Position numbers and translations under genes: made by a program. The notes beneath the pieces were generated by a model. The model was not told the origin of the DNA. It worked only from the letters and a program-made list of their open reading frames with translations, and made no database searches. From Alphaproteobacteria bacterium UBA1301 (GTDB taxonomy: Bacteria; Pseudomonadota; Alphaproteobacteria; Micropepsales; Micropepsaceae), in NCBI GenBank assembly GCA_002307725.1, contig DBUB01000007.1, positions 1-64,000 on the forward strand: a DNA stretch of 64,000 nt, in the 5' to 3' direction. How positions within the stretch are numbered: position 1 is the first letter of the stretch; every line of letters begins with the position of its first letter. Shown here piece after piece: positions 52,007 through 59,969 of this stretch.

Positions 52007-52510
52007 TCAGGGCTCATTGGCGTGTTCGGTCGCGCTGCGTCCGGTGCAGCGGGCGCGCAGCAACGCGGCCCGGTTTGGCGATAGCTCGCCACCTACGCTG
52101 GAACACTGCCGACCGCCTGCATTGAAGGCCGCCGCAAACGGCAGCGCACCGGATACGTTTCCAAGACTCGCCAATAGCCCTTGCGGATTCTTTGGCGCGC
52201 GTGCCCGCACGACAGTCTCCGGCAGGTTCAACCGCGACAATATTCGCTGGCTTTCTCCGGCTGAGGATAATGACACCGTAATGAAAACGGCCTCGGTAAA
52301 CTGCCGCTGGAGCAGCGATATGTTTGCCAACTCCACGATACAAGGCGGACACCGGCTATCCCAAAACAAAAGGACAGCCGGCCGGTTGCTCAGGTGGCCG
52401 GGCGACACCCAGCCGCTACCGTCCGCAAGCGCCAGTTGGATTGGTGGTGACGCCCCGGCGGGGCTGGCCGAGGCCAGTACTCCCGCCAGAGCAATCGCGG
52501 CCGCCTTCAC
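52007..52510 (-). CDS. Exported thioredoxin-like protein (CPPC)
   Basis: This 167-residue protein has a signal peptide (AAAIALAGVLASASPAGASP) and a thioredoxin fold with FWDSRCPPCIVELANISLLQ. It is a likely periplasmic disulfide reductase or cysteine-protein partner. GTG 52510 overlaps the stop of the TonB receptor by four bases (GTGA), so the two are coupled. The receptor has a CxxC in its plug, so reduction of that pair is an attractive but unproven role. Two further cysteines near the end may form a structural disulfide. Confidence 0.75.
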   Translation of the reverse strand: MKAAAIALAGVLASASPAGASPPIQLALADGSGWVSPGHLSNRPAVLLFWDSRCPPCIVELANISLLQRQFTEAVFITVSLSSAGESQRILSRLNLPETVVRARAPKNPQGLLASLGNVSGALPFAAAFNAGGRQCSSVGGELSPNRAALLRARCTGRSATEHANEP

Positions 52511-54630
52511 AGCGAGACCTTGACGCCGCCATAGACGACGCGACCTTGCAGCGGCCCCCAAATCTGGGTTACGTCCAGCGCGCCAGATCGATCGATCCAA
52601 AGAGGGGATTCCTTATCCGCTTGGTTGTAGTCGAACAAGTTGTTGGCGCCGATATAGAGCGAGAAGATTTCGGTCAGAGCGTAACTGACTTTGACGTCGA
52701 CGGTGGCGAAGATCGGGCTTTCGTTCATCTTCGGCGTGTCGTCGAAATTGTAACGCGGATTGTTGGCGTAATCGTAGAAGCGGGCGAGGTCCTGCGGTCC
52801 CGTGACGGCCAGCCGCCCGTAAACATCAAAACCCTGCCAGTCCCAATCGGCCGACAGATAAAGCTTCCAGTCCGGTCGCGAAAACGCCAGCGTTCCGGGC
52901 TCAAACGCATAGAAGAAGCGCTCGCCGCCCGCGGTGACGGAAAGTGACGGCAGAAGCTGATAGGTCGCCGTGAAATCGAGGCCTTGGACCGTGACGGGAT
53001 GCCCGGCCTGGGTGAAAAGCGTGATGGCGTTGCCGCTGCCGTCAACCGCCGAGGGATCGAGCAGGGCAAAATTCTTGATCTGGTTGAAATTGTAGGAAGC
53101 CGTCGCCGACAGCCGGTCGTCGGAATAGTTCAGCGCATAGCTGAGATTGTCGGAGGTTTCGGGATTGTCGATTTGGCGCACGATCTTGGTGGTATCGAGA
53201 ATGCCGTGATCTTGTTCGAAGAATGAGGTCGGCGCGCGATAGCCGCGTCCAACCGACAGGCGCGACGACAGGTTCGGCGTGTGGTGCCACAAAAAGTTGG
53301 CGCGCGGCGAGATGATACTGCCGAAGGTGGAGTTGTCGTCGTAGCGGATCGAGGCGTTTACTTCGAGCTGGTCGTCGAAGAAGGTGTCATATCCTTCCAG
53401 GAATGCGCCCGGCGTGCGGTAGACGTAGTTGTCGAGGCCATGCACATGCGTGCCGTCCGGGGTTTGGCTGACGCTGGCGAGGTCTTCGTAGCGGTAATTG
53501 CCGCCGAGGGTGAAGACCGCTTTTCCCAGATGATAGCGCAGCGAGGCTTCGCTGTAGGCCTGGTTGCCGTTGGCGTTATAGTGGGTTAGCTCGTAGAACG
53601 AATGCTGGTTATTGCGGGCGTAGCCGTAGGCGAACCGCCAATCGAGATCGTCGGCAAGCTTGCCTTCCACCGTGCCGATGGCACTGGCGCGTTTGGTGAA
53701 GATGATTTCGCTCATACCGCCGCGGCCACTATCATAGGGAATGAACCCCGATCCGTCGGGCGCGTACCAGCCGTCTTTCGCGGGCGAGCCATGCGGGCCT
53801 TGGCTCCAATCGAAGGGATTACCGCTGTCGCTGGAGCGGATGGCTTCGTAATCGGTTCCGAGTGCACCGCCGCCGCGTTTTTCGTCGATATAGTCGAGCC
53901 GCAGTTTGCTGGTGGTATTGCCGAAGTCACCGAACAAGGCGATGCCGCCCATCAACCGGGTGAAGCCGGTGAATTCCGAAACCTTGTTGCCGTCGCGATC
54001 AGCTTCGTGCTGCTTATTATAGCTGAAGGTGAGAGACGAGGCCCAGTGGTCATCGATCTTGTCGCCGACATACGCCGTCGCGGTGTAAAGATTTTGCTCG
54101 CCCGCGCTGACATCACCTTCCAGTTCAAATCCTTCCGGCTTACGGGTGACGATATTGACAACGCCAGCTAAGGCTTCGGGCGCGATCAGGCTGGCACCGG
54201 CGCCGCGCGAGACTTCGATGTCGGCGATGCCGCGGGCATTTACGCTGTCAAGGCCGTAGGCGCTGGAAAGCGATGAGAACAGCGGCACACCGTCGATCAT
54301 CAAGGTGGTGAACCGGCCGGGCAGGTTGTTGAGCGTGACGTTGCGCACGTTGCAGATCGAGCATTCGACCTGAACGGCGATGCCCGGATTGTTATCCAGC
54401 GCCTGGTTGATGTTCATGGCGCCGGTCCGCGCGATCATGTCGGCGGAAAGAACTTCGGTCTTGACGATGTCATCTTTCAAGGCGCCGGCGCGGAAGTTGC
54501 GCTGGGCGCTGATGGTAACGGTTTCGATGTTCGCCGCTGCCAACATGGTGTCGGCGGCGGTTTCGGCGAACGCCGGCGTAGTAATGGCTGCGGCCGATAC
54601 GGCGCAGAAAAGAACGGACTTGCGGAACAT
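52507..54630 (-). CDS. TonB-dependent receptor with CxxC plug motif
   Basis: This 707-residue outer-membrane receptor has a signal peptide (VLFCAVSAAAITTPAFAE) and TonB-box-like IETVTISAQR. The plug carries the unusual ECSICNVRNVTLNNLPGRF then LMIDGVPLFSSLSSAYGL, and the barrel ends RVVYGGVKVSL. The CSIC pair in the plug defines a subgroup often annotated CirA-like. The substrate is unknown; a metal complex is likely from the surrounding genes. ATG 54630 is chosen over 54663 because it starts a proper signal peptide. It lies between a DUF2946 gene and the thioredoxin-like gene. Confidence 0.88.
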   Translation of the reverse strand: MFRKSVLFCAVSAAAITTPAFAETAADTMLAAANIETVTISAQRNFRAGALKDDIVKTEVLSADMIARTGAMNINQALDNNPGIAVQVECSICNVRNVTLNNLPGRFTTLMIDGVPLFSSLSSAYGLDSVNARGIADIEVSRGAGASLIAPEALAGVVNIVTRKPEGFELEGDVSAGEQNLYTATAYVGDKIDDHWASSLTFSYNKQHEADRDGNKVSEFTGFTRLMGGIALFGDFGNTTSKLRLDYIDEKRGGGALGTDYEAIRSSDSGNPFDWSQGPHGSPAKDGWYAPDGSGFIPYDSGRGGMSEIIFTKRASAIGTVEGKLADDLDWRFAYGYARNNQHSFYELTHYNANGNQAYSEASLRYHLGKAVFTLGGNYRYEDLASVSQTPDGTHVHGLDNYVYRTPGAFLEGYDTFFDDQLEVNASIRYDDNSTFGSIISPRANFLWHHTPNLSSRLSVGRGYRAPTSFFEQDHGILDTTKIVRQIDNPETSDNLSYALNYSDDRLSATASYNFNQIKNFALLDPSAVDGSGNAITLFTQAGHPVTVQGLDFTATYQLLPSLSVTAGGERFFYAFEPGTLAFSRPDWKLYLSADWDWQGFDVYGRLAVTGPQDLARFYDYANNPRYNFDDTPKMNESPIFATVDVKVSYALTEIFSLYIGANNLFDYNQADKESPLWIDRSGALDVTQIWGPLQGRVVYGGVKVSL

Positions 54631-54755
54631 GACTATCCCCTCGATGCGCGCGAACAGACGCAATCGTGTTTCAGGCGATCATCGCGCACGGTATTGCTGA
54701 CCCTTCGCGGTTATCGGGCGAAAGGAACTGAACGAAACTGAACGGACGGATGTGT

Positions 54756-55169
54756 TCAGCGAGGAGGTGCGCGAACCTGCCAGCTATGGGAACTGGTCTT
54801 GACGAGCGCAAACAGCACCGGTTCGGGGACCGGCAGAAGCGCGGACAAATCCGTGGGCAGAGGGATAGCGACCAGCGGAACGACGCACGAACCGACAAAT
54901 GCTGAAAGGCGGCAGAGCGGGCAGTTCTTCTCGTCGGGCAAGGATGGAAGTTTGCCCTTGGCGTGTCCCAAGTCCGTCTTACCGAGACTGAGTTCGGTCA
55001 GGGTTTCCTGGGTGACGCCGTGAATATGCGTCTGGACGATAAAGGCCTGCGACAGGAAGGCGAACGCGACGAGGAATGTGAGGGCGCGGCGTAGCGCATC
55101 GAAACGTGCGCGAGCACTCCGCCGAGGCGGAGCGGTTTTGCCTTTCCGTGAGGGACTTAGCAGGCGCAC
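54756..55169 (-). CDS. DUF2946-like protein, copy 1
   Basis: This 137-residue protein has one hydrophobic N-terminal segment (ALTFLVAFAFLSQAFIVQTHIH). It has a histidine pair THIHG, a CPLCRLSA motif and the closing HSWQVRAPP that typifies DUF2946. It is probably anchored or exported, with His and Cys groups facing the periplasm. It starts at GTG 55169. A second protein of the same length and layout is encoded at 56598-57011. Position before a TonB receptor suggests metal handling. Function is otherwise unknown. Confidence 0.75.
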   Translation of the reverse strand: MRLLSPSRKGKTAPPRRSARARFDALRRALTFLVAFAFLSQAFIVQTHIHGVTQETLTELSLGKTDLGHAKGKLPSLPDEKNCPLCRLSAFVGSCVVPLVAIPLPTDLSALLPVPEPVLFALVKTSSHSWQVRAPPR

Positions 55170-55186
55170 GATCTTCTACACTCAAC

Positions 55187-55203
55187 TTGCGAATAAGTCG
55201 CAA
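55187..55203. promoter_or_regulatory. Fur-superfamily-like palindrome upstream of DUF2946/TonB genes
   Basis: TTGCGAATAAGTCGCAA has six-base arms around five bases; a 7-1-7 reading (TGCGAAT-A-AGTCGCA) fits Fur/Mur-type boxes with one mismatch. It differs from the island's Zur operator and lies 18 bp before the start codon. Confidence 0.4.
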
Positions 55204-55290
55204 AACCAGGAGATGATCCCTGGGTACGGCACCTGAGTCAATGTACGCGTGCGGCCGAAGTTGTCGCAGATGCTACCGGTTGGTGTTCGA

Positions 55291-55695
55291 TCAATGCTCT
55301 GTCCCGGCGGCGCAAGCCCTGCAACGGCCATGCATTTCCACGACGGAGTGGCTGAGCTTGAATCCCAATCGGCGGGCAATTGCCAGTATGTCACTGTGCA
55401 ATTTGGTGTCAGCGATCTCTTCAGCGTGTCCGCAATCGTTGCAGATCGAGAACATCGCCGTGGTGAAGCTGTGCTCGCAATCGCAAACTACGAACGCATT
55501 GAGCGACTCCAGGCGATGCACCCGTCCTTCGTCGATCAACCGATCCAGGGCGCGATAAACCGTTGTCGGCGCCGTGATGCCCTTCGTCTTCAACCGGGCC
55601 AAAAGATCGTAGGCCGTCATTGGCTTGCGGCTGCCGCGCAATGCTGCAAGCACCGTTTCGTGATTGCTCGCCTGTTCGTTTCGGTACCGTGCCAT
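55291..55695 (-). CDS. zur: Zur-like Fur-family zinc repressor
   Basis: This 134-residue regulator begins MARYRNEQASNHETVLAALR. The winged helix has MTAYDLLARLKTKGITAPTTVYRALDRLIDEGRVHRLESLNAFV. The regulatory zinc region includes CDCEHSF. The structural zinc cysteines are in CNDCGHAEE and CRACAAG. The V-CxC pattern is typical of Zur rather than Fur. It is divergent from the ZIP importer with an operator between them, so it probably represses itself and the importer when zinc is ample. ATG 55695 is preferred over GTG 55707. Confidence 0.88.
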   Translation of the reverse strand: MARYRNEQASNHETVLAALRGSRKPMTAYDLLARLKTKGITAPTTVYRALDRLIDEGRVHRLESLNAFVVCDCEHSFTTAMFSICNDCGHAEEIADTKLHSDILAIARRLGFKLSHSVVEMHGRCRACAAGTEH

Positions 55696-55743
55696 GTTCC
55701 TATCCACAGATCGTGCCGCCGATACGGCTGCCTCTTTCCTTAC

Positions 55744-55761
55744 ATGTTATGTTATAACATA
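55744..55761. promoter_or_regulatory. Zur-type operator between zur and the ZIP gene
   Basis: ATGTTATGTTATAACATA lies 53 bp before the ZIP start and 49 bp before the zur start. It is identical to the site upstream of the COG0523 gene. Confidence 0.75.
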
Positions 55762-55813
55762 GTGGTTCCGGGCGCCAGCGCTTTGTGTGCGTCCTTCAGA
55801 GGTACATATCGCT

Positions 55814-56536
55814 ATGATCCTGCTGGCTATCGCTCCTGCCGCGTTTTTTGCCACCCTGCTCGGTGGATTGCTCGCGCTGTTTCTGCGCGACAAGCTGCAC
55901 CTGATCCTGGGCTTCAGTGCCGGAGCGGTGGTCGGCGTCGCTTTTTTTGATCTTCTGCCGGAAGTGTTCGAGATCGGCCGTGACGTGTCGGTTGCCAAGG
56001 TAATGGTGCTCTTTCCCGGTTTCGGCTTTTTGAGCTATCTGGTGCTGGACCGTCTGTTGCAAGAACACGGTGTCGAGACCGCGGTAGGTGTCAGCAGAAA
56101 TTCCGGGCGGGGGATGCTCGGTGCGGCCAGCCTAGTGACCCACTCCACGTTTGACGGCATCGCGATCGGATTGGCGTTCCAGGTTTCGATGGAAATCGGC
56201 ACGGTGGTGACGGCAGCGGTATTGGCCCACGATTTTGCCGATGGCATCAACACCACAAATATCGTGCTTAAGCACGGTGGATCGGTCTGGGAGGCTTTTC
56301 GCTGGCTGCTGGCAGACGCCGTGGCGCCGGTCATTGGCATTGTTCTGACGCTTTTTGTCCATCTCCCGGAAGCTTGGTTCGGACTTGTCATCGCGCTGTT
56401 TGCCGGCTTCTTTCTCTATTTGGGCGCGAGCGAACTGGTACCGGATAGTCACAATGCCTACCCCCGGCGCATTACCACCATAGGAACCGTTTTGGGCGCG
56501 GCCATGGTGTTTGTGACCACGCAGGTAGCCGGGTGA
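55814..56536 (+). CDS. ZIP-family metal importer
   Basis: This 240-residue inner-membrane protein has eight predicted segments. The metal-transport motifs are HSTFDGIAIG in helix 4 and HDFADGINTTN in helix 5, both with the histidine/aspartate pattern of prokaryotic ZIPs (ZupT-like). Import of zinc is likely given the Zur operator upstream; ZIPs can also carry iron or manganese. ATG 55814 is taken because a GTG at 55787 adds an extra hydrophilic piece. It is the first gene of a plus-strand group reaching 59466. Confidence 0.88.
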   Translation: MILLAIAPAAFFATLLGGLLALFLRDKLHLILGFSAGAVVGVAFFDLLPEVFEIGRDVSVAKVMVLFPGFGFLSYLVLDRLLQEHGVETAVGVSRNSGRGMLGAASLVTHSTFDGIAIGLAFQVSMEIGTVVTAAVLAHDFADGINTTNIVLKHGGSVWEAFRWLLADAVAPVIGIVLTLFVHLPEAWFGLVIALFAGFFLYLGASELVPDSHNAYPRRITTIGTVLGAAMVFVTTQVAG

Positions 56537-56597
56537 GGTTTGTCTTTGCACCGGCGCGATATGGCGTTAGCGTGGTCGCGGATCGCGTGACCCTATC

Positions 56598-57011
56598 ATG
56601 AAACGCCAGCAATCCTGTCGAGCAGAAGTTCTCCGGCCTGTGCGGCTCCGGGCACAAACGCTGCTGTCTCTGGCTCTGGCGGTCTTGTTCGCAGTTCAGG
56701 CTGTTCTGGTGAACACCCACGTCCATCTGCCCGTCTTGCCGCCACTGGAGTCGCCAATGGCCCCGTTGGTCGCGACGGCTGGAGGGCCAACAGTTCTGGC
56801 GGGCGAGCACAAAACACAGGCTCCTGATGCGGATGGTGTCTGCGTTTTATGTATGGCCACGGTCGTGATCGGCATATATTCGCCGCCGCACGCTGTCCTT
56901 CTCCATGTACCAGCGGAATTCCTGCTGCTTGAGCGCACCTATTCCGTGTACCGCCATACAGTTCCGGCAAGCCACCACGCTTGGCAAAGCCGTGCCCCGC
57001 CCATTGCCTGA
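56598..57011 (+). CDS. DUF2946-like protein, copy 2
   Basis: This 137-residue protein has an N-terminal hydrophobic segment (LLSLALAVLFAVQAVLVNTH), the histidine pair THVH, a CVLC motif and a closing HHAWQSRAPP. The layout equals that of copy 1 at 54756-55169. It starts 61 bases after the ZIP gene and is followed by the ABC pair, so it is likely part of a zinc-responsive operon. The His and Cys groups suggest metal binding outside the membrane. No enzymatic motif is seen. Confidence 0.7.
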   Translation: MKRQQSCRAEVLRPVRLRAQTLLSLALAVLFAVQAVLVNTHVHLPVLPPLESPMAPLVATAGGPTVLAGEHKTQAPDADGVCVLCMATVVIGIYSPPHAVLLHVPAEFLLLERTYSVYRHTVPASHHAWQSRAPPIA

Positions 57012-57089
57012 ACACGCTTCGAGTTTTTCCGGTGTTTCAAGGCTGATGCGTGGCGGGCGTCCTTTCGCCACAAGAATGGTGAGGGTGGT

Positions 57090-57758
57090 ATGGGTAATGA
57101 CCCAGACGGCAAGCTGCTGTTGCAGACTTCAGATGTGCGGCTTGCGCGTGGTGACAAGTTCTCTGTTGTATTGCCCGATCTGGCGATGAAGGCCGGTGAA
57201 GCCGTTGCCCTGATCGGTCCGTCGGGCTGCGGTAAGACGACGGCACTCATGGCTTTGGCTGGGATCAGGCCGCCCGAAAGCGGAGTTATCGCTATTGATG
57301 GTATCAATCCCTGGGATCTGCCGTCCGGCGCGCGTGATCGCTTCCGCGGGCGGCGGATCGGGTTGGTGTTTCAGTCCTTCCATCTTGTGGACGCCTTAAG
57401 CGTTGCTGCCAATATCCTCCTGGCGGCGATCGGTGCTGGTTCAGCACTTCAAACCGCCGAGCGCCTCAAGCACCTGGCGAGTAAACTCGATATTAGCGAA
57501 ATACTATCTCAGCGCGCCGATCGCATCAGTTATGGCCAGGCCCAGCGCGTTGCCATCGCCAGGGCTTTGATGAACAAACCTGCGGTGATGCTGGCCGACG
57601 AGCCGACCTCGGCGCTGGATGACGGCCACACCGAAAACCTGCTTGCCCTGCTGTTGCAGATGGCAAAAGCGGAAGCGGCGGCGCTGGTGATCGCCACCCA
57701 TGACCGCCGGGTTCTAAGTTTTGTCAGTTCGGTTGTGGAATTGGAGGCGCAGTCATGA
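57090..57758 (+). CDS. LolD/MacB-type ABC ATPase
   Basis: This 222-residue ATPase has Walker A LIGPSGCGKTTALMALAG, Q-loop LVFQSFHLVDAL, a signature reading ISYGQAQRVAIARAL (a variant of LSGGQ) and Walker B VMLADEPTSALD. It belongs with type VII mechanotransmission ABC systems (LolD, MacB). Its stop overlaps the FtsX-like permease start (ATGA). From memory, a comparable ATPase-permease-DUF3299 set in Pseudomonas aeruginosa (PA4063-PA4066) responds to zinc depletion. Confidence 0.88.
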   Translation: MGNDPDGKLLLQTSDVRLARGDKFSVVLPDLAMKAGEAVALIGPSGCGKTTALMALAGIRPPESGVIAIDGINPWDLPSGARDRFRGRRIGLVFQSFHLVDALSVAANILLAAIGAGSALQTAERLKHLASKLDISEILSQRADRISYGQAQRVAIARALMNKPAVMLADEPTSALDDGHTENLLALLLQMAKAEAAALVIATHDRRVLSFVSSVVELEAQS

Positions 57759-58966
57759 ACACGTTCGCGCTTGCGTTCGCCTTTCTGCGCCGCCGCTGGG
57801 GCCAGGCTCTGCTTTCGACGTTCGTCGGGGCGCTCGGCATCGCTGCCGTTGCGACAGCCGTTCTCAGTGCCGGAGCGCTGCCCAATGCTGCCGAACAGGC
57901 TTGGGGCGGGGTTGATCTGGTGATTGGGCCGAAGTCCTCCGCGCTCGATTTGGTGTTGTGCTGTGCGCTGCACGTTTCCGATCCTTCCGGGTTGGTGTCG
58001 CAGAAGGCCGCTATGGCGGTGGAGCGCAATCCCTGGGTCCGCGTTGCGGCGCCCATCGCGCTGGGAGATAATGTGCGCGGCTGGCGCATTGCCGGAACCA
58101 CACCGGCGATCCTCTCGGTTTACCGGGCCGGTCTCCGGCAAGGGCAGGTGTGGACAAAACCGCTGGAAGCCGTCTTGGGCGCCGCCGTTGCCCGCGCCAC
58201 GGGTTTGAAAATCGGTGATAGCTTCGTTGGCGCGCATGGCCTTGCCGAAGGCGGCGAGATGCATGCGCAGTTTCCCTATCGCGTGGTCGGCATTCTCAAA
58301 CCGACCGGTTCGGCCTTGGATCGTTTGGCGCTGACCGACATCGAGACGGTGCGCTACATCCACCAGAAGCACGAAGAGGAAGAAGCGGCCGAAAGCGGCA
58401 TGCCGGGGCCGCACATCGATCTGCCGGACGCCGCGACCGCCGTGGTGGTTTCCTATCGTACCCCTGCGGCGGCGATGCTTCTGCCGCGTCTGATCAATGC
58501 CGATCCGCAATTGACTGCTGCCAGCCCGACGTTCGAGATCGCCCGCACCATGAGTTATCTCAGACCGCTCATTACGGCCGCGGAGGCGTTGGGTGGCTTG
58601 CTGGTCTTGATCGCGGCCGCCGGTGCAGCGACCGCTCTGATGGCGACGATGAATGCGCGGACCCGTGATCTGGCGCTGCTGCGGGCGCTTGGCGCCGGGC
58701 CGTGGCGTCTGGCCGGGGTTGCGTTTGCCGAAGCCGGTATGATCGGCGTCGCGGCCGCCGCGTTCGGACTTCTGCTGACGGCCGCCGTGTTCGTTGGCGG
58801 GAGGCAGATTCTGGCAGCGCAAACGGGTCTGTTGCTGACGCCGGATGTTTCCGTATCCGATATCGCGGCCGTCTTTGCCGGTGCGCTTGGTGTTGCATTC
58901 GTCGCGGCGCTCATCCCCGCCATCCGGGCCGCTCGTACGCCGATAGAGGAGTTGTTGCAGGCATGA
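57755..58966 (+). CDS. FtsX-like ABC permease
   Basis: This 403-residue permease has one N-terminal membrane segment, a periplasmic MacB-type domain of about 230 residues and three C-terminal segments (LGGLLVLIAAAGAATALMA and others). NARTRDLALLRALGAGPWRL is the coupling region of FtsX-type permeases. A CCALHVSDPSG piece and a short EEEEAAESG stretch lie in the periplasmic domain. It pairs with the ATPase upstream and may act on a lipoprotein or envelope complex. It overlaps the next gene by four bases. Confidence 0.88.
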   Translation: MNTFALAFAFLRRRWGQALLSTFVGALGIAAVATAVLSAGALPNAAEQAWGGVDLVIGPKSSALDLVLCCALHVSDPSGLVSQKAAMAVERNPWVRVAAPIALGDNVRGWRIAGTTPAILSVYRAGLRQGQVWTKPLEAVLGAAVARATGLKIGDSFVGAHGLAEGGEMHAQFPYRVVGILKPTGSALDRLALTDIETVRYIHQKHEEEEAAESGMPGPHIDLPDAATAVVVSYRTPAAAMLLPRLINADPQLTAASPTFEIARTMSYLRPLITAAEALGGLLVLIAAAGAATALMATMNARTRDLALLRALGAGPWRLAGVAFAEAGMIGVAAAAFGLLLTAAVFVGGRQILAAQTGLLLTPDVSVSDIAAVFAGALGVAFVAALIPAIRAARTPIEELLQA

Positions 58967-59466
58967 TGACGAAACGCTGGGCGAAAGTCCTGTTGTTGCC
59001 GCTGGCCGTCCTGCTGCTCACCGGCATGCGCCAAGAAAAGCGCATCCTGAAAGCTCCGCCGGGGCAGCCGGCCGACGAGCGCGCGGCGCAGAATCGCCTG
59101 CCGATGTCGCTCAATCCCATCTGGCAGAAGTTGCTGGCCTGCAAGGTCGGCTATAACAACAAGACCGGGCTCTACAGCATCGCCCTGACTCCGGACGTGA
59201 AAGCTTTGGCGGGAAAGGTCGTGTCGTTGAACGGTTTTGTGCTGCCGCTGGATGGGTCCGATCGCACCAAGCACTTTTTGTTGACGCGCCGCACGCCGGT
59301 TTGCGCCTTCTGTCCGCCGGGCGAGCCCAACGAAGTTGTCGAGATTGTGTCGTCCAAGCCAATTCCGTGGACGGAGAAAATGGTCACCGTGACCGGCCCG
59401 GTCAGTCTCATCAACAACGGCGAGAAGGGGATGTTCTTCAGGATCAATGCGACGGCGGTGCAGTAA
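58963..59466 (+). CDS. DUF3299 exported protein
   Basis: This 167-residue protein has a signal-like N-terminus (WAKVLLLPLAVLLLTG). The family block is KVVSLNGFVLPLDGSDRTKHFLLTRRTPVCAFCPPGEPNEVVE. The CxFCPPG motif could bind metal or be redox active. DUF3299 proteins usually accompany an ABC/FtsX pair, as here. Start and stop overlap partners tightly: ATGATGA at the permease end, and 23 bases with the convergent thioredoxin-like gene. Role unknown; zinc economy is inferred from context. Confidence 0.82.
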   Translation: MMTKRWAKVLLLPLAVLLLTGMRQEKRILKAPPGQPADERAAQNRLPMSLNPIWQKLLACKVGYNNKTGLYSIALTPDVKALAGKVVSLNGFVLPLDGSDRTKHFLLTRRTPVCAFCPPGEPNEVVEIVSSKPIPWTEKMVTVTGPVSLINNGEKGMFFRINATAVQ

Positions 59467-59827
59467 GCCGTTTCTTGCAGGCCGCGATCATCTGAAGTGC
59501 CTTGTCGAGCGACAGCCGCCCGCGCCACGTCGCGCAGGTTTTTCCGGCAGCGCGCGTCCGCGCATAAGGCAGAATGCCGTCCGGATCACCGGCGCTTCGC
59601 AGCACCGCGCGCGAGTTTTGTTCCGCAGGCACTTGCGCGGTCTTCGCCAGGGCTGGTGAAATTGCTTTGAGATCGGCCAGCGCCTTGGGCGCGTCGTTCA
59701 CAATCACGATCCGCAGCGTGACGCCGTCACGCCTAAGCAACTCTGCCGCCACTGGCAGATCAAGCCGGCACGGCGCGCAACTCGGCGCGTAGTATATTTC
59801 AAATACGGGCGGTGGCAGCGCTAGCAT
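59444..59827 (-). CDS. Thioredoxin-like protein (CAPC)
   Basis: This 127-residue protein starts MLALPPPVFEIYYAPSCAPC, placing a CxxC at the end of the first strand as in glutaredoxin and thioredoxin. RIVIVNDAPKALADLKA is the next strand-helix pair, and a final cysteine lies near the C-terminus. There is no signal peptide from ATG 59827; upstream in-frame codons exist to 59899. The 3' end overlaps DUF3299 in convergent orientation. It resembles in layout the exported CPPC protein at 52007-52510. Confidence 0.65.
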   Translation of the reverse strand: MLALPPPVFEIYYAPSCAPCRLDLPVAAELLRRDGVTLRIVIVNDAPKALADLKAISPALAKTAQVPAEQNSRAVLRSAGDPDGILPYARTRAAGKTCATWRGRLSLDKALQMIAACKKRLTAPPSH

Positions 59828-59950
59828 CGCATATCGTCCTTGCCGCCCAGCTTGCTGCAAATTCCGCTTTCGCGCCAGCCGGTCGATGTGGAGATTCAAA
59901 ACGACGGCGCATCATTCTCCATAGTGGGCGCGATAGCGATCTGCCGTATA

Positions 59951-59969
59951 ATGTCAATCAGATTGACAT
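59951..59969. promoter_or_regulatory. Perfect 19-bp palindrome overlapping a TATAAT box
   Basis: ATGTCAATC-A-GATTGACAT is fully symmetric. TATAAT at 59947-59952 overlaps its left edge, so a plus-strand promoter here could be blocked by a bound regulator. No clear gene follows on the plus strand before 60792; the thioredoxin-like gene is 124 bp away on the other strand. Confidence 0.45.
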
